Part shown: positions 21,106 to 28,258 of the stretch, in pieces
How positions within the stretch are numbered: the stretch's first letter is position 1
How the letters are laid out: every line of letters begins with the position of its first letter
Source of the DNA: an uncultured Rhodobiaceae bacterium
GTDB lineage: Bacteria; Pseudomonadota; Alphaproteobacteria; Parvibaculales; Parvibaculaceae
NCBI GenBank assembly: GCA_913057645.1
Contig: CAJXOU010000033.1
Coordinates: forward strand, 1-34,678
Direction of reading: 5' to 3'
Length of the DNA stretch: 34,678 nt
Made by a program: the position numbers and the translations under genes
The notes under the pieces: model-generated
Database searches by the model: none
What the model saw: only the letters and a program-made list of their open reading frames with translations
Told to the model about the DNA's origin: nothing

Positions 21106-22557
21106 ATGGACTACGCAGCATCCGACGTTCCGGCCTTCCTTCCGGCTCTGCCCGAGATCATTCTCGCGCTGGGCGCGATGGCGCTCCTCATGTACGGCGT
21201 CTTCCGCAAGGAATGCGATGCGCGCGAAACGAGTTTCGGCGTTCTCGGCCTCTTCGCACTCGTCGGTGCTGTCCTCATCACGGAGCCGAACGCGACCGTT
21301 CACACCTTTGGCGACACCTTCGTCGTTTCCGGCTTCACCAAATTCATGAAGCTGCTGATCCTGCTTGCCGCCGCCGCTGCCATCGTCATGTCGCTCACCT
21401 ATATCCGGCGCGAGAAGATGGACCGTTTCGAGTTCCCGGTGCTGATTGCGCTGGCGACCCTCGGCATGTTCATGATGGTCTCGGCGAATGGTCTCATCTC
21501 GCTCTACATGGGCCTTGAGCTGCAGAGCCTCTCGCTCTACGTGATCGCGGCCTTCAACCGGGACAGCGGCCGCGCCACGGAAGCGGGCCTGAAATATTTC
21601 GTCCTCGGCGCGCTCGCCTCCGGCATGCTGCTCTACGGTGCCTCCCTCATCTACGGCTTCACCGGCACTGTCGAGTTCCCGGCCATCGCCGCCGTCCTTG
21701 AAACGGAAGGCGCGAATATCGGCACGATCTTCGGCATCGTCTTCGTGCTCGCCGGTCTCGCCTTCAAGATTTCCGCCGTGCCCTTCCATATGTGGACGCC
21801 CGACGTCTACGAAGGCGCGCCGACGCCCGTCACCGCCTTCTTCGCAGGTGCGCCGAAGGTCGCCGCCATGGCGCTGGTGCTGCGCGTCCTCTTCGGCGCG
21901 TTCCCCGCGATGGAAGCGGAATGGCAGCAGATCGTCATCTTCATCTCCATCGCGTCGATGGTGCTCGGCGCCTTCGCCGCCATCGGCCAGTCGAACATCA
22001 AGCGCCTGATGGCCTACAGCTCGATCTCGCATATGGGCTTCGCGCTGGTCGGCGTCGCGGCGGGCACGCCGGAAGGCATCCGCGGCGTCCTCATCTATCT
22101 CGTCATCTATGTCGTGATGAACGCGGGCGTCTTCTGCTGCATCCTCGCCATGCAGCGCAAGGAAGGCTATGTCGAAACCATCGGCGACCTCTCCGGCCTC
22201 TCGCGCAATCAGCCCATGGTCGCCTTCCTGCTCGCCATGCTGATGTTCTCGCTGGCCGGCGTGCCGCCGCTCGCAGGCTTCTTCGGCAAATTCTATGTCT
22301 TCATGGCCGCCATCGAGGCCGGGCTCTATCCGCTCGCCGTCATCGGCGTGCTGTCGAGCGTCGTCGGAGCCTATTACTACCTGCGCATCGTCAAGATCAT
22401 GTATTTCGACGAACCGGCCGAACCCTTCGAGCAGCCGATGCCGGGCGAGCTCGCCGCCATTCTCGGCGTCTCCGGCGTCTTCACCATGCTGTTCTTCGTC
22501 TATCCCGCGCCGCTCATCCTCGGCGCGCAGGCGGCCGTCGGCGCGTTGCTGCCCTAG
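21106..22557 (+). CDS. nuoN: NADH-quinone oxidoreductase subunit N
   Basis: NuoN is the third antiporter-like membrane subunit and completes the 14-subunit complex. From ATG 21106 it has 483 residues, with the motif ISAVPFHMWTPDVYEGAPTP and SNIKRLMAYSSISHMGFAL. A TTG at 21052 would extend the frame into nuoM and is unlikely. The ribosome-binding site is weak (GGGAACGAAAG). birA begins three bases after the stop, so it is probably co-transcribed with the operon. Confidence 0.96.
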   Translation: MDYAASDVPAFLPALPEIILALGAMALLMYGVFRKECDARETSFGVLGLFALVGAVLITEPNATVHTFGDTFVVSGFTKFMKLLILLAAAAAIVMSLTYIRREKMDRFEFPVLIALATLGMFMMVSANGLISLYMGLELQSLSLYVIAAFNRDSGRATEAGLKYFVLGALASGMLLYGASLIYGFTGTVEFPAIAAVLETEGANIGTIFGIVFVLAGLAFKISAVPFHMWTPDVYEGAPTPVTAFFAGAPKVAAMALVLRVLFGAFPAMEAEWQQIVIFISIASMVLGAFAAIGQSNIKRLMAYSSISHMGFALVGVAAGTPEGIRGVLIYLVIYVVMNAGVFCCILAMQRKEGYVETIGDLSGLSRNQPMVAFLLAMLMFSLAGVPPLAGFFGKFYVFMAAIEAGLYPLAVIGVLSSVVGAYYYLRIVKIMYFDEPAEPFEQPMPGELAAILGVSGVFTMLFFVYPAPLILGAQAAVGALLP

Positions 22558-22560
22558 AGC

Positions 22561-23313
22561 ATGACCGCCGACATTCGCCGCTTCGCCGAGATCGACAGCA
22601 CCAACGAAGAGGCGCGCCGTCTCGGCGATGCAGGCACTGAAGGCCCCGTCTGGATCGTCGCCGAACGCCAGACCGCCGGCCGTGGCCGCCGGGGCAGGGC
22701 ATGGGAAAGCCCCTCCGGCAATTTCATGGGCACGCTCTATCTGACGCCCCGCTGCGGTCCCCGCGAAGCGGGCGAGCTTTCCTTCGTCGCCGCCATCGCC
22801 GTACATGACGCGGTGGTCAGCCTCCTTCCGCCGCCGCTCCGCCCTGCGCTCCGTCTCAAATGGCCGAACGACCTTCTCCACGGCCGCGCCAAGCTCGCCG
22901 GCATCCTGCTCGAGTCCTCCGGCGTCGCCGGCGCGGAAGTCGCCTGGGTCGCGATCGGCATGGGGCTGAACCTCGCCACGCACCCCGAAGGCATGGAATA
23001 TCCCGCAACCTCGCTCGCTGCGATGGGCGCGGGCCCCGTCACGCCGGAGGACGCGCTCGCCGCTCTCGACAGCTCCTTCACACGCTGGCTCGGCGTCTGG
23101 CGCGGACAGCATGGTTTCGCCGCCATACGAGAGGAATGGCTGAAGCGGGCGGAGGGCATCGGCGGTACGATCACCGTGCGGCTGTCCACCGAAACGCTCG
23201 AAGGCACCTTCGAGGGCCTCGCCCCCGACGGCGCGCTTCAGCTCCGTCTCGCAGACGGCGAACGCCGCCTCGTCTCCGCCGGCGATGTCTTCTTCGCCGT
23301 CCCGGCACGCTGA
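22561..23313 (+). CDS. birA: Biotin--[acetyl-CoA-carboxylase] ligase
   Basis: This enzyme activates biotin with ATP and transfers it to the biotin carrier protein of acetyl-CoA carboxylase. The 250 residues contain the ligase fold and a short C-terminal SH3-like domain but no N-terminal helix-turn-helix, so this is the non-regulatory type. The nucleotide and biotin loop GRGRRGRAWESPSGN starts at residue 40, KWPNDLL at residue 100, and the catalytic lysine is K111 in AKLAGILLE. Its position at the end of nuo, just before the RNase J gene, is common in alphaproteobacteria. No good ribosome-binding site is seen, which fits translational coupling to nuoN. Confidence 0.95.
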   Translation: MTADIRRFAEIDSTNEEARRLGDAGTEGPVWIVAERQTAGRGRRGRAWESPSGNFMGTLYLTPRCGPREAGELSFVAAIAVHDAVVSLLPPPLRPALRLKWPNDLLHGRAKLAGILLESSGVAGAEVAWVAIGMGLNLATHPEGMEYPATSLAAMGAGPVTPEDALAALDSSFTRWLGVWRGQHGFAAIREEWLKRAEGIGGTITVRLSTETLEGTFEGLAPDGALQLRLADGERRLVSAGDVFFAVPAR

Positions 23314-23339
23314 GCGAAAATGTGCAATAATCGCGACAT

Positions 23340-25031
23340 ATGAGTATTCCAGAGTCCCCCAGCGCCACCCCCGGTGACGAACTCGTCTTCCTGCCGCTTG
23401 GCGGTTCGGGCGAGATCGGCATGAACCTCAATCTCTATGGCTACGGCCCGGAGGACGAGCGCCGCTGGATCATGGTCGATCTCGGCGTCACCTTCGGCGA
23501 CGACCGAACGCCCGGCGTCGACGTCATCATGGCCGACCCCGCCTTCATCGAGGAACGCCGCGACGAACTTCTCGGCATCGTGCTCACACACGCACACGAG
23601 GATCACATCGGCGCCGTCGCACATATCTGGCCGCGCCTGCGCTGTCCCGTCTACGCGACGCCCTTCACCGCCGCGATGGTGCGCGGCAAGCTGATCGAGG
23701 CGGGCATCGAGGCGGAAGTCCCGATGAACATCATCCCGCTCGGCCACCGTTTCGACCTCGGCCCCTTCGACATCGAACTCGTCACCCTGACGCATTCGAT
23801 CCTGGAGCCGAACGCGCTCGCGATCCGCACGCCGCTCGGCCTCGTTCTCCACACCGGCGACTGGAAGATCGATCCCGATCCCGTCCTCGGCGACGACATG
23901 GACATCGCCCGCCTCACCGCGATAGGCGACGAAGGCGTCCGCGCCATCGTCTGCGACTCGACCAATGTCTTCTCGCCCGGCACCTCGGGTTCGGAAGCCG
24001 ACGTCGCCGCAAGCCTCACCGAACTCCTGAAGACCTGCGAGGGCAGGGTGGCCGTCACCACCTTCGCCTCCAATGTCGCCCGCCTCGAAAGCATCATCCG
24101 CGCCGCCGATGCCTGCGGCCGTCATCCGGTCCTTGTGGGCCGGGGCATGCACCGCGTCACCGCCGCCGCGCGCGAGGCCGGCTATCTCACAGACCTGCCG
24201 GAGCTCGTCAGCGAAAACAATGCGGGCTACCTGCCGCGCGACAAGGTGCTCTTCGTCTGCACCGGCAGCCAGGGCGAGCCCCGTGCGGCGCTCGCGCGCA
24301 TCGCCGAGGACAACCATCCCCACATCGTGCTGGAGAAGGGCGACACGGCCATCTTTTCCTCGCGGGTCATTCCCGGCAACGAGACGCTGATCTTCGACCT
24401 GCAGAACCTGCTCGCGACACGCGGCATCCGCGTCATCACCGAGAAGGACCATTTCGTCCACGTCTCGGGCCATCCCTGCCGCGACGAGCTTGCCGCCATG
24501 TATCAGTGGATCAGGCCGCAGGTCTCGGTCCCCGTTCATGGCGAGGCGCGCCACCTCGCGGAGCACGCCGCTTTCGCCCGCGAACTCCAGGTGCCCGAGC
24601 AGATCGTCATCCGCAACGGCCTCATGGTCCGCCTCGCCCCGGGTCCGGCCGAGATTATCGACGAGGCGCCCTCCGGCCGTCTCTACCTCGACGGCGAGGT
24701 GCTGACCGCGTCGGACGAGGGCGCCGTGCAGGAACGCCGCCGCCTCGCTTTCGCGGGCTCCGTCTTCGTCAGCGTGGTCCTCGACGCAAAGGGGCAGGTC
24801 CGGGGCGACCCGCAGGTCGTCCTCATGGGTCTGCCCGAAGAGGACAGCCACGGCGTCCTCTTCGAGGACCGCGCCTATGACGCCATCGACGAGGCCCTCG
24901 GCCGCCTGCCGCTGAAGCGCCGCGGCGACGACGATGCCGTAGCGGAATTCCTGCGTCGCGCCGTCCGCGGCGCGCTCCGCCGCGAATGGGGCAAGAAAGC
25001 CCAGGTCGCGGTCGCGGTCACGCGCATCTAG
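23340..25031 (+). CDS. rnj: Ribonuclease J
   Basis: RNase J is a metallo-beta-lactamase-fold ribonuclease with 5'-exo and endo activity in RNA turnover and rRNA maturation. The 563 residues carry the metal motif THAHEDHIGA with H84, H86, D88 and H89. The beta-CASP part has the CDSTNVFSPGTSGSE segment and the HVSGHPCRDEL motif. The C-terminal domain of about 100 residues is variable in the family. The start at 23340 lies 26 bases after birA and no strong ribosome-binding site is visible. It belongs to the birA-rnj-mce-DUF1467 series. Confidence 0.94.
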   Translation: MSIPESPSATPGDELVFLPLGGSGEIGMNLNLYGYGPEDERRWIMVDLGVTFGDDRTPGVDVIMADPAFIEERRDELLGIVLTHAHEDHIGAVAHIWPRLRCPVYATPFTAAMVRGKLIEAGIEAEVPMNIIPLGHRFDLGPFDIELVTLTHSILEPNALAIRTPLGLVLHTGDWKIDPDPVLGDDMDIARLTAIGDEGVRAIVCDSTNVFSPGTSGSEADVAASLTELLKTCEGRVAVTTFASNVARLESIIRAADACGRHPVLVGRGMHRVTAAAREAGYLTDLPELVSENNAGYLPRDKVLFVCTGSQGEPRAALARIAEDNHPHIVLEKGDTAIFSSRVIPGNETLIFDLQNLLATRGIRVITEKDHFVHVSGHPCRDELAAMYQWIRPQVSVPVHGEARHLAEHAAFARELQVPEQIVIRNGLMVRLAPGPAEIIDEAPSGRLYLDGEVLTASDEGAVQERRRLAFAGSVFVSVVLDAKGQVRGDPQVVLMGLPEEDSHGVLFEDRAYDAIDEALGRLPLKRRGDDDAVAEFLRRAVRGALRREWGKKAQVAVAVTRI

Positions 25032-25048
25032 CTGCCTTGCCTGAGGCT

Positions 25049-25074
25049 TTGATCCGGCCTAAACATGGGATCAA
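25049..25074 (+). repeat. Inverted repeat between rnj and mce
   Basis: TTGATCC (25049-25055) pairs with GGATCAA (25068-25074) around a 12-base loop. There is no T-run, so it is a poor terminator. It could be an operator-like site or a chance match. Confidence 0.25.
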
Positions 25075-25111
25075 CGAAATCTGAAACCGTTCTAGTTCAG
25101 GGGTTTAACCG

Positions 25112-25516
25112 ATGCTCGGTCCGCTCAATCACGTCGCCATCGCCGTCCCGGATATCCATGCGGCGGCAGAGACTTACAAGCAGAAGTTCAATGCAAAAGT
25201 CTCCGAGGCCGTGCCCCAGCCGGATCATGGCGTGACCACCGTCTTCGTCGATCTCGGCAACACCAAGATCGAGCTGCTGGAGCCCTTGGGCGAGAACTCG
25301 CCGATTGCCGGCTTCCTGGCGAAAAACCCGAAGGGCGGCATCCATCACATCTGCATCGAGGTCGACGACATCGAGGCCGCCTGCGAGAAGATGAACACCG
25401 AAGGCGTCACCATCACCGGCACCGGCAAGCCCCGCATCGGCGCCCATGGCAAGCCCGTCGTCTTCCTCCACCCGAAGGACCTGAACGGCACGCTGGTCGA
25501 ACTCGAGCAGGCCTGA
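25112..25516 (+). CDS. mce: Methylmalonyl-CoA epimerase
   Basis: This enzyme interconverts the (R) and (S) forms of methylmalonyl-CoA in propionate and branched-chain breakdown. The 134 residues form two VOC modules. Metal ligands fit H7 (LNHVAIAV), a histidine of the GGIHHI pair at 78-79 and the terminal E130 (GTLVELEQ). CAGGGG stands before the ATG at 25112. It lies in the same order relative to rnj as in many alphaproteobacteria, although there is no functional link to nuo. Confidence 0.93.
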   Translation: MLGPLNHVAIAVPDIHAAAETYKQKFNAKVSEAVPQPDHGVTTVFVDLGNTKIELLEPLGENSPIAGFLAKNPKGGIHHICIEVDDIEAACEKMNTEGVTITGTGKPRIGAHGKPVVFLHPKDLNGTLVELEQA

Positions 25517-25524
25517 GAGGGCTC

Positions 25525-25800
25525 ATGGACCCCGTCGCCGGCCTCGCGATCTATTTCATCGTCTGGTGGATCACGCTCTTCGCCGTGCTCCCCTGGGGTG
25601 TCCGCTCGCAGCATGAAACGGGTGACGTCACCCCCGGCACGGAGGTCGGCGCCCCCGTCCGCCCCGCGCTCCTGAAGAAGATGGCCGCGACCACGCTCAT
25701 CGCCGCCGTCATCTGGCTCTTCATCGCCTGGATCCAGATCTACCAGCCGATCCCCTACGACAGCATCCCCTTCATGCCCGACTTCGGCGAGGCCTACTGA
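25525..25800 (+). CDS. DUF1467 family membrane protein
   Basis: This small inner-membrane protein has 91 residues and two hydrophobic helices (about residues 6-24 and 54-73). The segment WWITLFAVLPWGVRSQHE after the first helix and the gap-rich loop with GTEVGAP are typical of DUF1467. The function is unknown. GAGAGGG lies before the ATG and the gene starts eight bases after mce, so it is probably co-transcribed. In many relatives proS follows directly; here 4.2 kb lies between them. Confidence 0.88.
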   Translation: MDPVAGLAIYFIVWWITLFAVLPWGVRSQHETGDVTPGTEVGAPVRPALLKKMAATTLIAAVIWLFIAWIQIYQPIPYDSIPFMPDFGEAY

Positions 25801-25829
25801 GGGCTGAAGAAGCGCACTTTCCCTGATTT

Positions 25830-25931
25830 CGTCATGGCCCGCCCACCTTGATTGTAAAGGAGGGCGGGCCATCCACGTCTTCCTTTAAGGCCGCCAAGAC
25901 GTGGACGGCCCGGACAAGCCGGGCCGTGACG
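25830..25931. repeat. 102-bp compound palindromic intergenic repeat
   Basis: The element begins CGTCATGGCC and ends GGCCGTGACG, so its ends are inverted copies. Inside are three stems: ATGGCCCGCC with GGCGGGCCAT, CCACGTCTT with AAGACGTGG, and ACGGCCCGG with CCGGGCCGT. This resembles palindromic repeats scattered between genes in alphaproteobacterial genomes. It lies just after the DUF1467 stop and may stabilise or end the upstream message. I see no gene in it. Confidence 0.75.
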
Positions 25932-25974
25932 TGAAAGTTGATGCTCCTGAAAATCATCCCCCCGCGCAGCGGAC

Positions 25975-26009
25975 AAAAAAAAGCAAGGTCCGCTTTCGCG
26001 GCCTTGCTT
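25975..26009 (-). terminator. Strong intrinsic terminator, minus strand
   Basis: On the minus strand AAGCAAGGCCGC pairs with GCGG-A-CCTTGCTT, twelve pairs with a single bulged A and a GAAA tetraloop, followed by a T-run down to 25975. It ends the predicted small RNA and would also stop read-through from the NCS2 permease gene. Confidence 0.9.
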
Positions 26010-26116
26010 GCTCTAGTGTTCCCTCGTGTCGCGCCTTCGCAATCCTTTCCGGATCGTCGAAGTCTGCGTTCCCTCCCTAAACTTGGGCTGCGCTTGTGCG
26101 CTTTTTCCCTTTTGTG
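25975..26116 (-). ncRNA. Predicted small RNA, about 140 nt, family not recognised
   Basis: A near-consensus promoter (26123-26151) and a near-perfect terminator (25975-26009) bracket a minus-strand transcript of about 142 bases with no plausible open frame. Besides the terminator it can form two more local hairpins: GCGC-ACAA-GCGC (26090-26101) and an eleven-pair stem with one bulged A and a GGAAA loop (26035-26062). Between the hairpins are single-stranded purine-rich stretches containing GGGAGGGAAC and GAGGGAAC. GGA occurs repeatedly, once in the hairpin loop, which recalls CsrA-titrating RNAs, but this is inference only. It does not fit 6S RNA (no single long bulged rod), SRP RNA (no matching apical motif), tmRNA or RNase P. 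Confidence 0.7.
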
Positions 26117-26122
26117 CGTGGG

Positions 26123-26151
26123 ACTATACGCAGCCTGCGGCGAGGTGTCAC
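26123..26151 (-). promoter_or_regulatory. Promoter of the predicted small RNA
   Basis: On the minus strand GTGACA (26151-26146), a 17-base spacer and TATAGT (26128-26123) differ from the sigma-70 consensus by one base in each element. Transcription would start near 26116. It lies just beyond the end of the NCS2 gene. Confidence 0.75.
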
Positions 26152-26238
26152 GCCCCTTTTTCCCGCGAATGAAATTTTTGCAGCATTATGCGCGCGCCCA
26201 GGCAACTTCCGGACGATGCCGCGTCCCGGATCGGCGTT

Positions 26239-27549
26239 TCATTGCAGGGCGAGCTTGATCGCGAAGGCGGCGGCGATGATCCCGACCGCCCAGTTGAGGT
26301 CCCCGAAGCGCCCGGCCAGCAGCTTGATCGCGGCATAGGAAATCACGCCGAGCCCGATTCCGCTCGCGATCGAGAAGGTGAGGGGAATGGCGAGCGCCGT
26401 CACCACGGCGGGCACCGTCTCCGTCACATCGCCCCAGTCGATGTCGCCAAGCGCGCGCGCCATCAGGCAGGCGATCAGCACCAGCGCGGGCGCCGTCGCA
26501 TAGAGCGGCACCGTATCGGCGAGCGGCGCGAGGAACAGGCTCAGCACGAACAGCAGCGCGACCGTCACCGTCATCAGCCCCGTGCGCCCGCCCGTCTCGA
26601 TCCCCGCCGTGCTCTCGATATAGGCGGTCGTGGTCGACGTGCCGAGCGCGGCGCCGATGATGGTGGCGGAAGAGTCGGCGGTCATGGCTTTCCGGAGCCG
26701 CGGCAGCTTGCCTTCCGCATCCGTCAGCCCCGCGCGTTGTCCGGCGCTCACCAGCGTGCCCGTGGTGTCGAGCAGGTCGACCAGCAGGAACACGAAGACG
26801 ATGGTGACGAAGCCCATTTCGAACGCGCCGCGAATATCGAACTGCAGGAAGGTCGGCGCGAGCGAAGGGGGCATGTCCGCAATCCCTTCCAGCGGTTGCA
26901 GGCCGAGCAGCACCGCCGCCAGTGTCACGCCGAGTATGATCAGCATGATCGCGCCGGGCACGCGCCGGTAATAGAGCGCGACGAGGGCAACGAAGCCCGC
27001 CATCGCCAGCAGCGCGCTCGTGGCTCCGACATCGCCCAGCGTGACGAGCGTTGCCGGATGATCGATGACGATGCCCGCATTCTGCAGGCCGATCATCGCG
27101 AGAAAGAATCCGATGCCCGCGCCGATCCCGTATTTGAGCGAACGCGGGATCGCGTTCACGAGCCATTCGCGCAAGGGCGACAGCGACAGCCCGAGGAACA
27201 GCACGCCCGACGCGAACACGCAGCCCAGCGCGAGCCGCCAGTCGCCGCCGAACTGCGGCACCACCGTATAGGCGAAATAGGCGTTGAGCCCCATCCCCGG
27301 CGCAAGCGCCACGGGATAGTTCGCATAGAGCCCCATGATGAGCGAGCCCGCCGCCGCCGCAAGACAGGTCGCAACGAACACCGCGCCGAAATCCATCCCC
27401 GCCTGCGACAGGATCGCTGGGTTGACGAAGATGATATAGGCCATCGTGAGATAGGTCGTTACCCCTGCCAGTATCTCGGTACGGACGGTCGTCCCGCTGG
27501 CTTTCAGCGCGAACAGACGTTCGAGCAGGTCATCTTTTCTCTCGTTCAC
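26239..27549 (-). CDS. NCS2 family purine permease (AzgA-like)
   Basis: This inner-membrane nucleobase transporter has 436 residues and about twelve hydrophobic segments. It belongs to the adenine/guanine/hypoxanthine branch of NCS2, shown by ALAPGMGLNAYFAYTVV near residue 85 and the SSATIIGAALGTSTTTAYIE segment, where AzgA proteins bind substrate. The exact purine cannot be read. I place the start at GTG 27549, preceded by GGGGAA. A longer frame back to 27636 exists, but its first 29 codons lie in a palindromic repeat and translate to the LDCFVASLLAT peptide that such repeats often encode. The gene is divergent from the next two genes and splits DUF1467 from proS. Confidence 0.92.
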   Translation of the reverse strand: MNERKDDLLERLFALKASGTTVRTEILAGVTTYLTMAYIIFVNPAILSQAGMDFGAVFVATCLAAAAGSLIMGLYANYPVALAPGMGLNAYFAYTVVPQFGGDWRLALGCVFASGVLFLGLSLSPLREWLVNAIPRSLKYGIGAGIGFFLAMIGLQNAGIVIDHPATLVTLGDVGATSALLAMAGFVALVALYYRRVPGAIMLIILGVTLAAVLLGLQPLEGIADMPPSLAPTFLQFDIRGAFEMGFVTIVFVFLLVDLLDTTGTLVSAGQRAGLTDAEGKLPRLRKAMTADSSATIIGAALGTSTTTAYIESTAGIETGGRTGLMTVTVALLFVLSLFLAPLADTVPLYATAPALVLIACLMARALGDIDWGDVTETVPAVVTALAIPLTFSIASGIGLGVISYAAIKLLAGRFGDLNWAVGIIAAAFAIKLALQ

Positions 27550-27570
27550 AATTCTTCCCCCAGCCCTCCA

Positions 27571-27641
27571 CGTCGTTGCGAGGAGCGAAGCGACGAAGCA
27601 ATCCAGGGTCGCGCGCTCCATGCCGGTCGCTCGCAATGACG
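27571..27641. repeat. 71-bp palindromic intergenic repeat
   Basis: The ends CGTCGTTGCGAG and CTCGCAATGACG pair over twelve positions with one G-T pair. The interior carries GAGCGAAGCGAC and GGTCGCTC in partial inverted order. This is the 'TTGCGAGGAGCGAAGCGACGAAGCAATCC' type of repeat seen between genes in many alphaproteobacteria (quoted here only to name the type; see 27576-27604). It lies between the divergent NCS2 permease gene and the exported-protein gene at 27725 and is read as spurious N-terminal codons if the permease start is set too far upstream. Confidence 0.75.
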
Positions 27642-27724
27642 AAAAAGAAGGAAACCAACAGCAATCGATCCAGAGTAAACTCCCCGCAACAATTCCTTAA
27701 AGCCGATGCGCGCAGGATGAAAGC

Positions 27725-28168
27725 ATGATGAAGCGCCTCACACCGTTGATGTTCCTCGCGGCCTTCGCCGCCTCGCCCCTTGCCGCCCGTGCCGAGGCAG
27801 AACTCGCAGGCGGCGACGCCCCCCGCATCGTCGAAATCTCGGAAAGCGACTGCCGCCATATCGCGCCCTACCTCCCGGGCGGCGCGGACTATGTGCCCGG
27901 CGTCGCCGCCGACGGCAGCGCCGTCGCGCCCGCGGATATCAACGGCGGATATGGTTACGGCCTGCGGCCCCTTTATGAATTCGACGTGACGCTCGATCCG
28001 CTCATCGGCCGCAACCCGGCCTTCAATTCCGCCACCAAGATGACGGTCGCGCGCATCGCCATCGACACAAGGACGGGCCACGCCACCATCGACGGCCATG
28101 ACGTCTCCGGCGTCGATCAAGCGCTCGCCGAAGCCTGTGCAAGATTGCACCAGACGCCCGCGAAATAG
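27725..28168 (+). CDS. Hypothetical exported protein
   Basis: The 147-residue product starts with a clear signal peptide (MMKRLTPLMFLAAFAASPLAARAEA), probably cut near residue 23, so it should be periplasmic. The mature part has the segment GGADYVPGVAADGSAVAPAD, a pattern I associate with uncharacterised alphaproteobacterial proteins, one Cys (CRHI) and a C-terminal helix. I do not recognise a named domain. AGGATGAAAG precedes the ATG. The gene for a second exported protein follows 90 bases later in the same direction, so they may be one unit. Confidence 0.75.
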   Translation: MMKRLTPLMFLAAFAASPLAARAEAELAGGDAPRIVEISESDCRHIAPYLPGGADYVPGVAADGSAVAPADINGGYGYGLRPLYEFDVTLDPLIGRNPAFNSATKMTVARIAIDTRTGHATIDGHDVSGVDQALAEACARLHQTPAK

Positions 28169-28258
28169 CCGTTTCCCACCGGTTCCGCCCGACTTTCGTT
28201 GACAGCCCGCGCCGCCCCCCGCAGGCTTCAGGCGGGTCAGGGCTCGGGGTCTTCTTTC

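Noticed and set aside
20968-23112. 714-codon minus-strand frame opposite nuoM/nuoN/birA
   Set aside because: The translation is rich in Asp, Glu, His and Arg, typical of antisense to membrane-protein genes; it spans three genes that are clearly real.
25975-26116. Small RNA as 6S (ssrS) RNA or SRP RNA
   Set aside because: It folds as separate local hairpins, not the long rod with a central bubble of 6S, and lacks the conserved SRP apical loop motif.
25938-26258. 106-codon plus-strand frame across the sRNA region
   Set aside because: It has no ribosome-binding site or recognisable domain, and runs through the terminator stem of the opposite strand.
26188-27639. 483-codon plus-strand frame opposite the NCS2 permease gene
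   Set aside because: Its translation is an Arg/His/Gln-rich shadow; the permease on the minus strand has clear AzgA-type motifs.
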